A stretch of DNA of 64,000 nt from Methylotenera sp. GTDB lineage: Bacteria > Pseudomonadota > Gammaproteobacteria > Burkholderiales > Methylophilaceae. The notes beneath the pieces are model-generated. The model worked only from the letters and a program-made list of their open reading frames with translations. It was not told the DNA's origin and did no database searches. The position numbers and the translations under genes are program-made. The stretch spans positions 280,001 through 344,000 of the forward strand of contig NZ_JAUXOY010000014.1 in assembly GCF_030684185.1 (NCBI RefSeq). The letters run 5' to 3'. Each line of letters begins with the position of its first letter. Within the stretch, counting starts at the first letter, position 1. This document shows, in pieces, positions 7,786 to 16,183 of this stretch.

Positions 7786-9699
7786 TTAATTCTTATTATC
7801 GGTAGAAAGTTTTGCTTTTTCACGAATAGCATCTGTTTCATTGATTTCAGCTTGAACCGAAGCGCTTATATTGTCTACATTTTTCGGGACAACACCCGCT
7901 TGGGCTGCCGCTAGTTTTTGCGCTTTTGCACGCTCAATGGCTGCCGCTATCAGCGCTTGTTTATCTTGCTTTACCTGGGTTTCATTAACAGATAATCCTG
8001 CGGCCTCCATTTCTGGGGTTTTAGCTATATTAGTCGCTTCAGCTTTTTCTGCTGCTAATTCTTGATTAGCGGGGGCAGATGATAATTTCTGTGCTTTCGC
8101 TCTTGCTATTGCAGCGGCTATTGCCGCTTGTTTGTCGTTAACGCTAGGTGTGGCTTCGCTTGAAACGGTAGACTCAGCTTCTGATTTATTAGCTGATGCA
8201 TCTTCAACTTTAGCTTGCGTTTTTCCTGCCTGAGCACGCTCGGCATGTTTTTGAGCACGTTCTAGTTTTTCACGCTCAATACGCGCTAATCTGAAATCAT
8301 TGCGTTCACGCGCCAAATCAGCGGCTTCTTTGGCCTTGTCAGTTGCAATGATTTCACTTTTTGCATATCGATAATATTGCACCAGCGGAATGTCGCTTGG
8401 GCATACATAAGAGCAGCAGCCACATTCGATACAATCAAATAAATTGTAGTCGCGTGCCTTTTCAAAGTTATCTGATTTTGCAAACCAGTAAAGTTCTTGT
8501 GGCTGCAGGTTAACTGGGCAGGCGTCCGCACAACGTGCGCAACGTATGCAAGGCATGGCAGGCGGCGGTGGTGCAAATAGGCCTGGCGCTGCAGCAATTA
8601 TGCAGTTAGCGGCTTTAGTAATCGGTACATGCTCATTAGGCAAGTCAAACCCCATCATCGGGCCACCCATAATGAAGTGCGTTGTATCTTGCTTAGTGCC
8701 GCCCGCAGCTGCTACCAATGATTCAAGCGGGGTTCCAAATAACACTTCAAAATTTTGCGGTGTATGTACATTGCCTGTAATGGTCACAATGCGGCTAATA
8801 GAGGGTTCGCCGAATTCAAAGTAACGGTAAATAGCTAACACGGTGGCTATGTTGAATACTTGTACGCCTACATCGGTTGAGCGTTTATCGTGAGGGATTT
8901 CAATATCCAGCAACAAATGAATCAGGCGACGCGCATCACCGCTAGGATATAGCGTGGGTACAACCTTCACTAGCATATCGTCACTTACGCATGCGGCTGA
9001 CATGGCACGGGCAGCTTCCGGCTTGTTATCCTCAATGCCAATAATACTTTTTTCTGCACCTAGCAGATACTTTACGATTTCAATGCCTTTGACGATTTCA
9101 TCTGCACGTTCGCGCATCAGCATGTCGTCGCATGTAATATACGGCTCACATTCTGCGGCATTAATCACTAAGGTATGTACATTAGATTTGCCGTTTGAGT
9201 GCAATTTAATATGGGTTGGGAAAGTGGCGCCACCCAAACCAACAATGCCTGATTCACGCAAGCTATCAACCAATATTTTTTTATCGGTATGCCGCCAGTC
9301 GATTGGGTGCAGCTGTCCCCATGTGTCTTTGCCATCTGGTGTTAGTGTAATGCACATATCAGGCAAGCCGGAAGGATGCGGAATCACCTCTTCACTAATG
9401 GCTGAAATAGTGCCAGAAGTTGGCGCATGAATGGCTGCAGATACTGTGCCTTCAGGCTCTGCGAGCATTTGACCTTTAAGAACTTGGTCGCCCACTTGCA
9501 CTTTAATTTTAGGGATATAGCCTACATGCTGACGTAGAGGTAGTATCAGTTTCTCAGGGATGGCAAGCTTGGCTATTGGGCGTGTTGTTGATTCAGCTTT
9601 GTGATCGCGAGGATGCACACCACCATTAAACTTAAAAACATCTTTATTGCTAGAGACGCCGCGAATCAAGTTGCTCGCAAAATTGATAATTGCATTCAT
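7786..9699 (-). CDS. rsxC: Rnf/Rsx electron transport complex subunit C
   Basis: This 637-residue peripheral subunit has the NADH/FMN-binding module (GLGGATFPTHIKL, about residues 150-165, and the INAAECEPYITCDD stretch). Two 4Fe-4S motifs follow, CIRCARCADACP and CIECGCCSYVCP (about 375-425). A C-terminal Ala/Lys/Glu-rich tail of roughly 180 residues contains two copies of a KQAxIAAAIxRAKAQKL repeat. RnfC is the cytoplasmic electron entry point, exchanging with NADH or ferredoxin. The tail length varies widely in the family, and similar Ala-rich tails occur in gammaproteobacterial RsxC. It lies between rsxB and rsxD. Confidence 0.96.
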   Translation of the reverse strand: MNAIINFASNLIRGVSSNKDVFKFNGGVHPRDHKAESTTRPIAKLAIPEKLILPLRQHVGYIPKIKVQVGDQVLKGQMLAEPEGTVSAAIHAPTSGTISAISEEVIPHPSGLPDMCITLTPDGKDTWGQLHPIDWRHTDKKILVDSLRESGIVGLGGATFPTHIKLHSNGKSNVHTLVINAAECEPYITCDDMLMRERADEIVKGIEIVKYLLGAEKSIIGIEDNKPEAARAMSAACVSDDMLVKVVPTLYPSGDARRLIHLLLDIEIPHDKRSTDVGVQVFNIATVLAIYRYFEFGEPSISRIVTITGNVHTPQNFEVLFGTPLESLVAAAGGTKQDTTHFIMGGPMMGFDLPNEHVPITKAANCIIAAAPGLFAPPPPAMPCIRCARCADACPVNLQPQELYWFAKSDNFEKARDYNLFDCIECGCCSYVCPSDIPLVQYYRYAKSEIIATDKAKEAADLARERNDFRLARIEREKLERAQKHAERAQAGKTQAKVEDASANKSEAESTVSSEATPSVNDKQAAIAAAIARAKAQKLSSAPANQELAAEKAEATNIAKTPEMEAAGLSVNETQVKQDKQALIAAAIERAKAQKLAAAQAGVVPKNVDNISASVQAEINETDAIREKAKLSTDNKN

Positions 9700-9739
9700 G
9701 CTTAAGTTTTATTTATTTGAGTACTATTTTAATTTAGTG

Positions 9740-10321
9740 TTATTTAGTTAAATTGGCGTTATTTGCATCAAAAGACACGGCGATAATGGGTATCACCGGA
9801 TATTTCCATTTCCAGTTATCCGGGTTCTCTGCAATTGGTATCATTGTAATGCAGTCCACAGGACAAGGCGCAAGGCATAGTTCGCAACCAGTACATTCAG
9901 AGGCAATAATGGTGTGCATATGTTTTGCTGCACCTAGAATAGCGTCTACAGGGCAGGCCTGTATGCACAAAGTGCAGCCAATGCAGGTGGCCTCATCTAT
10001 AAAGGCGACAGATTTAGGTTTAGGCAAGCCATGTTCAGCGTTGAGTGGCTTGTATTCCACCCCCATTAGGTCCGCTAATGCATGTGCGCCAGCCTCGCCA
10101 CCCGGCGGGCATTGATTGATATCCGCTTCACCAGCCGCAATCGCCATCGCATAGGGTTTGCAGCCTGGGTAGCCGCATTGCCCGCATTGTGTCTGTGGCA
10201 AGATAGCATCTATTCGTGCGACCAATGGGTCACCCTCTACTTTAAATAATAAAGCAGAAATGCCTAATAACACTCCAAGCACTAGAGCAAGGCCAAGCAT
10301 GATATAAAGGGCTGTTAACAT
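9740..10321 (-). CDS. rsxB: Rnf/Rsx electron transport complex subunit B
   Basis: This 193-residue ferredoxin-like subunit has an N-terminal membrane anchor ([20 protein letters not shown]). The 4Fe-4S domain [15 protein letters not shown] is followed by [12 protein letters not shown]. Two further ferredoxin clusters lie at [16 protein letters not shown] and [16 protein letters not shown]. This is the full cluster set for the short RnfB form. It relays electrons between RsxC and the membrane subunits. It lies between rsxA and rsxC on the minus strand. Confidence 0.96.
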   Translation of the reverse strand: MLTALYIMLGLALVLGVLLGISALLFKVEGDPLVARIDAILPQTQCGQCGYPGCKPYAMAIAAGEADINQCPPGGEAGAHALADLMGVEYKPLNAEHGLPKPKSVAFIDEATCIGCTLCIQACPVDAILGAAKHMHTIIASECTGCELCLAPCPVDCITMIPIAENPDNWKWKYPVIPIIAVSFDANNANLTK

Positions 10322-10345
10322 GTTTTTATAACTTGAATACTTTGA

Positions 10346-10939
10346 CTAATATTTATCGAGACCAGCAAAACCCATAAACGCCAGGCTCATGAGTGCTGCC
10401 GTGACCATGGCGATTGCTGACCCTTTAAATGCCACAGGGATATCGGCGGCTTCTAAGCGTTCGCGCATGGATGCAAATAGAATCAACACCAGTGAAAATC
10501 CAATCGCGCCGCCTAAGCCAAAGAATAATGATTCTGTAAAGCTATGGCTTGCTTGGGCGTTCAGCAAAGGGATGCCCAGTACCGCGCAATTAGTGGTGAT
10601 GAGCGGTAAAAAGATACCTAACCCCTGGTATAGCGGGGGGAAGTTCTTTTCCATTACCATTTCAGTGAGTTGCACTACCCCGGCGATAATCACAATGAAC
10701 GAAAGCGTACGCAGGTACTGTAAGTTATTAGGTTCAAGTAGGTAGTGGTTGATGCCCCAGCTGGTCATTGAGCCTATGCTTAGAACAAATGCAGTAGCGC
10801 CAGCCATGCCGATGGAGGCTTCTAGTTTTTTAGAAACACCCATAAAGGGGCAGAGCCCCAGAATTTTAACCAGCACGATGTTATTCACAAGCACTGTGCC
10901 GATTAAAATCATAATGTAATGATGGAAATCAATAGTCAT
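10346..10939 (-). CDS. rsxA: Rnf/Rsx electron transport complex subunit A
   Basis: This 197-residue polytopic membrane protein begins [37 protein letters not shown] and carries [13 protein letters not shown]. These are the conserved Cys-containing segments of RnfA, homologous to RsxE. It is the first gene of the rsxABCDGE-nth operon, whose promoter should lie in the 262-bp gap shared with divergent dapA. Confidence 0.96.
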   Translation of the reverse strand: MTIDFHHYIMILIGTVLVNNIVLVKILGLCPFMGVSKKLEASIGMAGATAFVLSIGSMTSWGINHYLLEPNNLQYLRTLSFIVIIAGVVQLTEMVMEKNFPPLYQGLGIFLPLITTNCAVLGIPLLNAQASHSFTESLFFGLGGAIGFSLVLILFASMRERLEAADIPVAFKGSAIAMVTAALMSLAFMGFAGLDKY

Positions 10940-11201
10940 GGTCAGCGTCTGAATTGTTACCTTGAATTATACAGCGTTTACTCTTCACCAAATCAAGCAA
11001 AAGGGCACCCAAACCAATGGGACGCCTAATATAACGATAAGTTTTGACCTTGGCAAAGTATAAGTAATTATACCTTTATAACTATATCGAATATCCATAT
11101 GCGAGACTCAATTGATGGGGCGTTAAGTTTGCATTGAGAAACTATATATTTACCAAGCTTTTAAGTTAAAATGAAGGATTATAAATAGTTTTAGGTTTGC
11201 T
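10940..11201. promoter_or_regulatory. Divergent promoter region rsxA / dapA
   Basis: This 262-bp AT-rich gap separates the divergent rsx operon and dapA, so it should hold both promoters. On the plus strand a TTGACC lies at about 11044. A short perfect inverted repeat, GTATAA-GTAA-TTATAC (11058-11073), lies just downstream and could be an operator or a chance AT-rich palindrome. No coding sequence is seen. The promoter elements are not certain. Confidence 0.4.
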
Positions 11202-12095
11202 ATGTTGCAAGGGAATTTTGTCGCTCAAGGCAGTTTAGTTGCTATTGTCACGCCAATGTTTGAAGACGGCCGTTTAGATATTCCATCTTTGAATGCGCTG
11301 ATTGATTTTCATGTGGCCCAAGGCTCTGATGGTATTGTTATTGTAGGTACTACTGGCGAGTCGCCTACAGTAGATTTTGACGAACATTGTTTGTTGATAA
11401 AAACGGCTGTGAGCCAAGTCAACGGGCGTGTTCCGGTCATCGCAGGCACTGGCGCCAACTCAACGAAAGAGGCCATTGCCCTTACACAAAAAGCTAAAGA
11501 ATTAGGTGTAGACGCTTGCTTACTTGTAGCGCCGTACTACAACAAACCTACACAAGAAGGCTTGTACCAGCATTTTATAGCGATTGCTGATGCAGTGGAT
11601 GTTCCGCAGATTCTTTACAACGTGCCAGGCCGCACGGGTTGCGATATTAGTAACGAAACAACATTACGGTTAGCTATACATCCTAATATCGTTGGTATTA
11701 AAGATGCTACTGGCGGCATAGAACGCGGTACGGATTTAATTCTGAGAGCCCCTAAAGAATTTGCAGTGTTAAGCGGAGATGATGCTACCGCGATGTCTTT
11801 AATGCTATTGGGCGGAAAAGGCGTGATTTCAGTAACGGCTAATGTCGCACCAAAACTCATGCATGAAATGTGTGTGGCTGCAGTGGCTGGCGATGCGATC
11901 AAAGCACGTGAAATCAATGCAAAACTGTTTCAACTTCATCAAAAGTTATTTGTTGAGGCTAATCCAATTCCAGTTAAATGGGTGCTGGCGCAAATGGGCT
12001 TGATTAAAACAGGTATTCGATTACCTATGGTGCCTTTGTCGGTGCAGTACCATGATGTATTGCGCGGCGCGTGCAAGGCCGCCAGTATTTTATAA
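11202..12095 (+). CDS. dapA: 4-hydroxy-tetrahydrodipicolinate synthase
   Basis: This 297-residue cytosolic aldolase condenses pyruvate with aspartate semialdehyde in lysine and meso-diaminopimelate synthesis. Visible motifs are GTTGESPTV (substrate loop), [11 protein letters not shown], the YNVPGRT containing the active-site Tyr, and VGIKDATGG containing the Schiff-base Lys. Length is typical. The start [19 protein letters not shown] matches the family, with a few extra residues before [10 protein letters not shown]. bamC follows 31 bp downstream, the same dapA-bamC order as in E. coli, so they are probably cotranscribed. Confidence 0.97.
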   Translation: MLQGNFVAQGSLVAIVTPMFEDGRLDIPSLNALIDFHVAQGSDGIVIVGTTGESPTVDFDEHCLLIKTAVSQVNGRVPVIAGTGANSTKEAIALTQKAKELGVDACLLVAPYYNKPTQEGLYQHFIAIADAVDVPQILYNVPGRTGCDISNETTLRLAIHPNIVGIKDATGGIERGTDLILRAPKEFAVLSGDDATAMSLMLLGGKGVISVTANVAPKLMHEMCVAAVAGDAIKAREINAKLFQLHQKLFVEANPIPVKWVLAQMGLIKTGIRLPMVPLSVQYHDVLRGACKAASIL

Positions 12096-12126
12096 TGAGC
12101 AATATCGTTTTTTTAAAGAGGTCTGA

Positions 12127-13413
12127 ATGAAACAAATGAATATCAAGCCTAGTATTATTAAACCCAGTACTATGAAACACTTAGCAATTTATATGCTGAT
12201 TACCGCCAGTTTAGTAGGTTGCGATTCTATTCCGTTTATTAATAACACTTCGGATTACAAAGGTGCAGGTCGCTCTAAGCCATTAGAAGTGCCACCAGAT
12301 TTAACTGCAAGCCCAGTTAGCGATGCATATTCTATTCCTGGCAGCACCAGTTACTCTACCTATAGCCAAGCGCAAGAAGGTCAAGAGGCTGCGGTTGAAA
12401 AAGTATTGGCTACACCTGAGGGAGTCCGTTTAGAAAAAGCAGGTGCACAACGTTGGCTAGTAGTGAATGCGCCAGCAGAAAAAATATGGCCAGTGATACG
12501 TGAGTTTTGGACCGACCAAGGCTTTGCAGTTCGCTCTGAAAATGCGCAGCTTGGCGTGATGGAAACAGAGTGGATTGATGCTGATGCCATTAAAAAAGAT
12601 GAGACTGGTAATTTAGGCGATAAATTTGATAAATGGCTGGATAAATTATCGGGCTTTGCAGATAAGAAAAAATTTAAAACACGTTTAGAGCATGGCAACG
12701 AACCGAATACCACTGAAATTTATATGACGCATCGCTCCGTTGCGGGGGCTCCAGATGATGGTAAAAATAGAGTTAGGACTAATTATGGTGAAATTGAGAC
12801 AGGATATAGGCTGGAAGCAAAAACTGTAGTTGTAGCAGATGCCAGGGATGCTGAGTTAGATGCTGAACTATTACGCCGTTTAATGGTGAAGTTAGGCATC
12901 GAAGAGCAGAAGTCCAAGGCTATTATTGCTTCTGCGGTCAGTTTGAAACGTGCTGAAGTCGTGAAAGAAGCCGATGGCAGCGCAACATTGTTACTCAATG
13001 ATCCATTTGACCGTGCATGGCGTCGTGTAGGTTTGGCGCTAGACAGAATCGGTTTTGTGATTGAAGATAAAGATCGTTCTAATGGTATTTTCTTTGTACG
13101 CTATGCAGATGTAGACATAGACGATACGCCTAAGAAAAAGAAAGGCCTGTTCGAAACTTTGAAATTCTGGGGTAATGATGACGAGAAAAAAGAAGTCACA
13201 TCAGAAAAACAAGACAAGAGCATGGTTGAGAAATTGAAGTTCTGGGGCAGTGACGATAAGCAAAAAACAAATCCAGAAAAGCAATATCGTATAAAAGTGG
13301 CTGATGATGCTAAAGATGGTGCAATAGTGACGGTGGTAGATAAAGAGGGCACACGTATCCGCACTACTACCGCAAATCGCATAGTCGCGCTTATGTATGA
13401 ACAGCTAAAATAG
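12127..13413 (+). CDS. bamC: Outer membrane assembly lipoprotein BamC (NlpB)
   Basis: This 428-residue lipoprotein is part of the BAM complex that inserts beta-barrel proteins in the outer membrane. The signal peptide ends at lipobox ASLVGC (Cys about residue 32). It is followed by the unstructured DYKGAGRSKPLEVPPDL segment that contacts BamD, then two helix-grip domains (about 110-260 and 280-428). A linker in the second domain carries two imperfect copies of a charged block (LKFWGNDDEKK, LKFWGSDDKQK). The start at 12127 has an AAAGAGG site 5-6 nt upstream. A second Met at codon 16 is possible. It follows dapA, supporting the assignment. Confidence 0.93.
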   Translation: MKQMNIKPSIIKPSTMKHLAIYMLITASLVGCDSIPFINNTSDYKGAGRSKPLEVPPDLTASPVSDAYSIPGSTSYSTYSQAQEGQEAAVEKVLATPEGVRLEKAGAQRWLVVNAPAEKIWPVIREFWTDQGFAVRSENAQLGVMETEWIDADAIKKDETGNLGDKFDKWLDKLSGFADKKKFKTRLEHGNEPNTTEIYMTHRSVAGAPDDGKNRVRTNYGEIETGYRLEAKTVVVADARDAELDAELLRRLMVKLGIEEQKSKAIIASAVSLKRAEVVKEADGSATLLLNDPFDRAWRRVGLALDRIGFVIEDKDRSNGIFFVRYADVDIDDTPKKKKGLFETLKFWGNDDEKKEVTSEKQDKSMVEKLKFWGSDDKQKTNPEKQYRIKVADDAKDGAIVTVVDKEGTRIRTTTANRIVALMYEQLK

Positions 13414-13434
13414 TTTTTTTAGGTAATACTACAA

Positions 13435-14208
13435 ATGCGCTTTGCTTCGCTGGGTAGCGGCAGTGCTGGCAATGCGCTGGTAGTAGAGGTTAACAACACG
13501 AGGCTTATGCTGGATTGTGGTTTCAGTGTTAAAGAAACCCAGGCAAGGCTGGCGCGATTGCGTCTTAACCCCAGTGATTTGACGGGTATAGTCATTACGC
13601 ATGAGCATGACGATCATGCTGGGGGTGCGTTTAAGTTCGCAGCTAAATATAATATTCCAGTGTGGCTCAGTTATGGCACACTTAAAATGTCGGCAAGATA
13701 TATTCCCAGCCAGCATAATCTTCAATTTAATATCATTGACAGTCATCGAGACTTTTCAGTCGATGATATACAGGTGCAGCCCTACCCCGTGCCGCATGAT
13801 GCTCGCGAACCAATTCAGTGTATTTTTTCTGACGGAAATCACAAGTTAGGCGTACTTACAGACGTTGGGCGTAGCACGCCGCATATTGAAGCGCAATTAA
13901 GCGGATGTAGGGCAATAGTATTGGAATGCAATCACGATGCCAGTATGCTGCAAACTGGTCCCTATAGCTGGACGCTTAAAAAGCGTGTGGGTGGAGATTT
14001 AGGGCATTTAGAGAATTTGGATTCAGCAAAATTATTAGAAAAATTAGATAACAGTCAACTGCAACATATTGTTGCTGCACATTTAAGCGCTAAAAATAAC
14101 ACGCCAGAATTAGCTAAGTCAGCTTTAGCTAAAGCACTAGGTTGCGATGATGGGTGGATCGGTATTGCGGATCAGTTGTTAGGTTTTGACTGGCGAGGGA
14201 TGAGTTAG
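13435..14208 (+). CDS. MBL-fold metallo-hydrolase (YycJ/WalJ-like)
   Basis: This 257-residue cytosolic protein of the metallo-beta-lactamase fold starts MRFASLGSGSAGNALVVE. It carries the metal motif THEHDDHAGG (about residues 58-67), later metal ligands around LTDVGRSTPH and VLECNHD, and a terminal AAHLSAKNN. The pattern matches the YycJ/WalJ branch of phosphodiesterase or exonuclease-like MBL proteins. The precise substrate is not known. It lies 21 bp downstream of bamC and ends just before a bidirectional terminator. Confidence 0.9.
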   Translation: MRFASLGSGSAGNALVVEVNNTRLMLDCGFSVKETQARLARLRLNPSDLTGIVITHEHDDHAGGAFKFAAKYNIPVWLSYGTLKMSARYIPSQHNLQFNIIDSHRDFSVDDIQVQPYPVPHDAREPIQCIFSDGNHKLGVLTDVGRSTPHIEAQLSGCRAIVLECNHDASMLQTGPYSWTLKKRVGGDLGHLENLDSAKLLEKLDNSQLQHIVAAHLSAKNNTPELAKSALAKALGCDDGWIGIADQLLGFDWRGMS

Positions 14209-14237
14209 TTAATTAAACATAGGGCATGAAAATAAAA

Positions 14238-14258
14238 AAGCCGACTAAAAGTCGGCTT
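14238..14258. terminator. Bidirectional terminator
   Basis: A perfect hairpin, AAGCCGACT with a short A loop and AGTCGGCTT, lies between the convergent MBL hydrolase gene and the Ala-rich lipoprotein gene. It has A-rich flank on the left and a T-containing flank on the right. It can serve both transcription units. Confidence 0.85.
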
Positions 14259-14281
14259 CTTCAATTACAACTAATAGCTAA

Positions 14282-14557
14282 TTATTTAGCAGCTTCAGTT
14301 GCAGCAGCAGCAGAATCCGTTGCAGCAGCAGCAGAATCAGTTGCAGCAGCAGCAGAATCCGTTGCAGCAGCAGCAGCTTCAGTTGCAGCAGCAGCGTCAG
14401 TTGCTACAGCATCAGCAGCTTCAGTTGCAGCAGCAGCAGCGTCAGTTGCTACAGCAGCAGCGTCAGTTGCAGTTGCTGCAACTTCTTCAGCAGGTTTTTC
14501 ACCACAAGCAGTAACAGCAAGAGCTAACAATGCAGCAAGTAAAATAGAACGTGTCAT
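14282..14557 (-). CDS. Small Ala-rich repeat lipoprotein
   Basis: This 91-residue protein has an N-terminal signal MTRSILLAALLALAVTAC with lipobox VTAC (Cys 18). The mature part is almost only Ala, Thr, Glu and Asp. It is built on a 7-residue period (AAAATDS, AAAATEA), giving CAG-rich 21-bp DNA repeats. The heptad Ala-rich helix and lipid anchor suggest an elongated helical lipoprotein, loosely like Lpp, but no terminal Lys-Tyr-Arg-Lys for peptidoglycan linkage is seen (it ends EAAK). The opposite strand has long open frames caused by the repeat; the lipobox favours this strand. I do not recognise a named family. Confidence 0.75.
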   Translation of the reverse strand: MTRSILLAALLALAVTACGEKPAEEVAATATDAAAVATDAAAAATEAADAVATDAAAATEAAAAATDSAAAATDSAAAATDSAAAATEAAK

Positions 14558-14747
14558 TTTTGATTCCTTAAGGTTTATAACTAGTGAAAAAACTTTTTTC
14601 GATAACCGCTTAAAAGTTTTACCTAATTAGCTATACCGAGTGGCGCAAATTTTACCAGCTTTTTTTAAAAAAACTAGCTTATTTCAAGGGTAAAGCAACA
14701 GAATTACAAAAAAATGTATTTTTTTTACCACAAATATCAATTTTTGG

Positions 14748-15584
14748 CTATTCCACACGAATGGATAGATTGTTGTTTCGGGATTGAATACTATTTTGTT
14801 GGCTTAAAATTGCGCGACTTACCTCATCTTTATCTTGCATGATGTTACCCAGGTTCAGCCATTCACCACGCTTAACTCGTACAGTAGTGTTAAGCTCTTC
14901 AAAATCAATATAGCCACGTTGATTTAGTTGAGCTATTCTTGGTGTAATTTGCAGTTCAATTTCATCGCCTATGCTTCTGGGCCTTACAGAAAAACCAGTG
15001 CTGATATCTATAAACTCGGTGGTTTTCTGTAATCTGATATATCGACGCGTTAATGTTACCCACTCTTGTGTAAACGGCACAGATTGGCCAACGCGAATAA
15101 AAGCAGCTTCACCGTCAATCACATTGATATATTGATTGCTACTACTACGCGTGTTGTGCTGACTGTTCTCAATATCAAGCTGAACACCGTCCCTTACGTT
15201 TTTTTGGTATCTGTTAGTGCCTATGTCCACATTGCCGATTTGTTTCCGGCCGCTTACGGCAACACCTTCGCGCTCTGTTTGTAGGTTATTTTGGTGACTC
15301 ACCGTAATCTTTAGATTTTGACGGGCCACATCTAAAGTTGAAATGACTTGTTCAATTTCAATCATTCTTTCAGGGGTGGCACGAATGATTAAATGGTTCT
15401 GCATGCCAGTCACAGCGCCCTCACTGCCAGCTAAAGGTTGAATAATCGGTATGATATCCTCTGCAAAACGATGCTGCAAGTCGATGATTTTAAAATCAGT
15501 AGCTGCGATTGCGTGAAGTGGTAACAGAATTGTGGTAAATAAAAAATATAGCGAAAGTAAAAGGCGGTATAAATATATCTTCAT
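14748..15584 (-). CDS. Secretin/GspD N-domain-like periplasmic protein
   Basis: This protein of about 278 residues has a signal peptide if translation starts at the internal ATG (MKIYLYRLLLSLYFLF... ending AIAA). The supplied ORF starts 10 codons earlier. The first domain (FKIIDLQHRFAEDIIPIIQPLAG... ATPERMIEIEQVISTLDVARQNL) is the secretin N1/STN-like ring-forming fold. The rest has beta-rich secretin-like segments (VDGEAAFIRVGQSVPF, IELQITPRIAQLNQRGYI). It is far shorter than a full secretin (over 500 residues). No other pilus or type II secretion gene lies nearby. It overlaps or abuts the upstream hypothetical gene. Its role is unknown. Confidence 0.75.
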   Translation of the reverse strand: MKIYLYRLLLSLYFLFTTILLPLHAIAATDFKIIDLQHRFAEDIIPIIQPLAGSEGAVTGMQNHLIIRATPERMIEIEQVISTLDVARQNLKITVSHQNNLQTEREGVAVSGRKQIGNVDIGTNRYQKNVRDGVQLDIENSQHNTRSSSNQYINVIDGEAAFIRVGQSVPFTQEWVTLTRRYIRLQKTTEFIDISTGFSVRPRSIGDEIELQITPRIAQLNQRGYIDFEELNTTVRVKRGEWLNLGNIMQDKDEVSRAILSQQNSIQSRNNNLSIRVE

Positions 15585-15603
15585 TTCAAAATGCCTATAA
15601 AGT

Positions 15604-16161
15604 TCATAGGCCAAGTTTGCTAATCACAACCACATCATGTGTCGCATCAAGCAGTTCTTTAAATCTGGTATTCAGTAAGCTAGCGCTCGCAAGGTCATTC
15701 AAGCCGTACTTAAAGCGTGCTTGGTAGATGTGAATTCGTTTGATGTAATTTTGGTCATCCGCCAATATGAAGCAATCTTTTGCATGTTTTACCGACTCAT
15801 TGGTTTCATATACGGCCATTTTATGCCCGTATGTGGTTAATAAATCTAATAACTGTGGGCATTTATTTTGAAAAAAATCAGTATCTTGCAGAATAATAGT
15901 TAGTTGATTGCTAGGACTTTTGTTTAAAAATTGCCGAAACAGCTCATACTTTTGTTTGCTGGCAAAATCCCCGTGACTAAAATCCTGGTCAAAAATCAGC
16001 AACTCGCGCTGAGCGCCGTCTAAAATAATATTAATTGCTTCAGCATAAAGCTGTTCGCCAACAATTATTTGGTCTGGGATAAGTGCTTTGTCGTTATTCA
16101 TGAGATTTTTATCTCCAAGTTTAGCCTCGCCAATTTTGAATTGTTTAGTAGAGAGTTTCAA
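15604..16161 (-). CDS. Conserved hypothetical protein, possible PLD-like fold
   Basis: This 185-residue soluble protein has no signal or membrane segment. It has repeated hydrophobic strands separated by helices (ELLIFDQDFSHGDF, QLTIILQDTDFFQ, HKMAVYETNESVKHAKDCFILAD, ATHDVVVISKLGL). This faintly recalls one half of a phospholipase-D-like fold, but no HKD motif is present. It lies between the RoxA-like gene and the secretin-like gene on one strand, and this trio may be an operon. I do not recognise a named function, and the domain suggestion is weak. Confidence 0.7.
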   Translation of the reverse strand: MKLSTKQFKIGEAKLGDKNLMNNDKALIPDQIIVGEQLYAEAINIILDGAQRELLIFDQDFSHGDFASKQKYELFRQFLNKSPSNQLTIILQDTDFFQNKCPQLLDLLTTYGHKMAVYETNESVKHAKDCFILADDQNYIKRIHIYQARFKYGLNDLASASLLNTRFKELLDATHDVVVISKLGL

Positions 16162-16183
16162 TTAAATTGGGAATTCAAAGCCG

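Noticed and set aside
8286-8597. Minus-strand 103-residue ORF inside rsxC
   Set aside because: It is an alternate frame of rsxC and is fully explained by the real gene.
14226-14630. Plus-strand Ala-rich and Gln-rich ORFs over the lipoprotein gene
   Set aside because: They are shadows of the CAG-type repeat; only the minus-strand frame has a signal peptide and lipobox.
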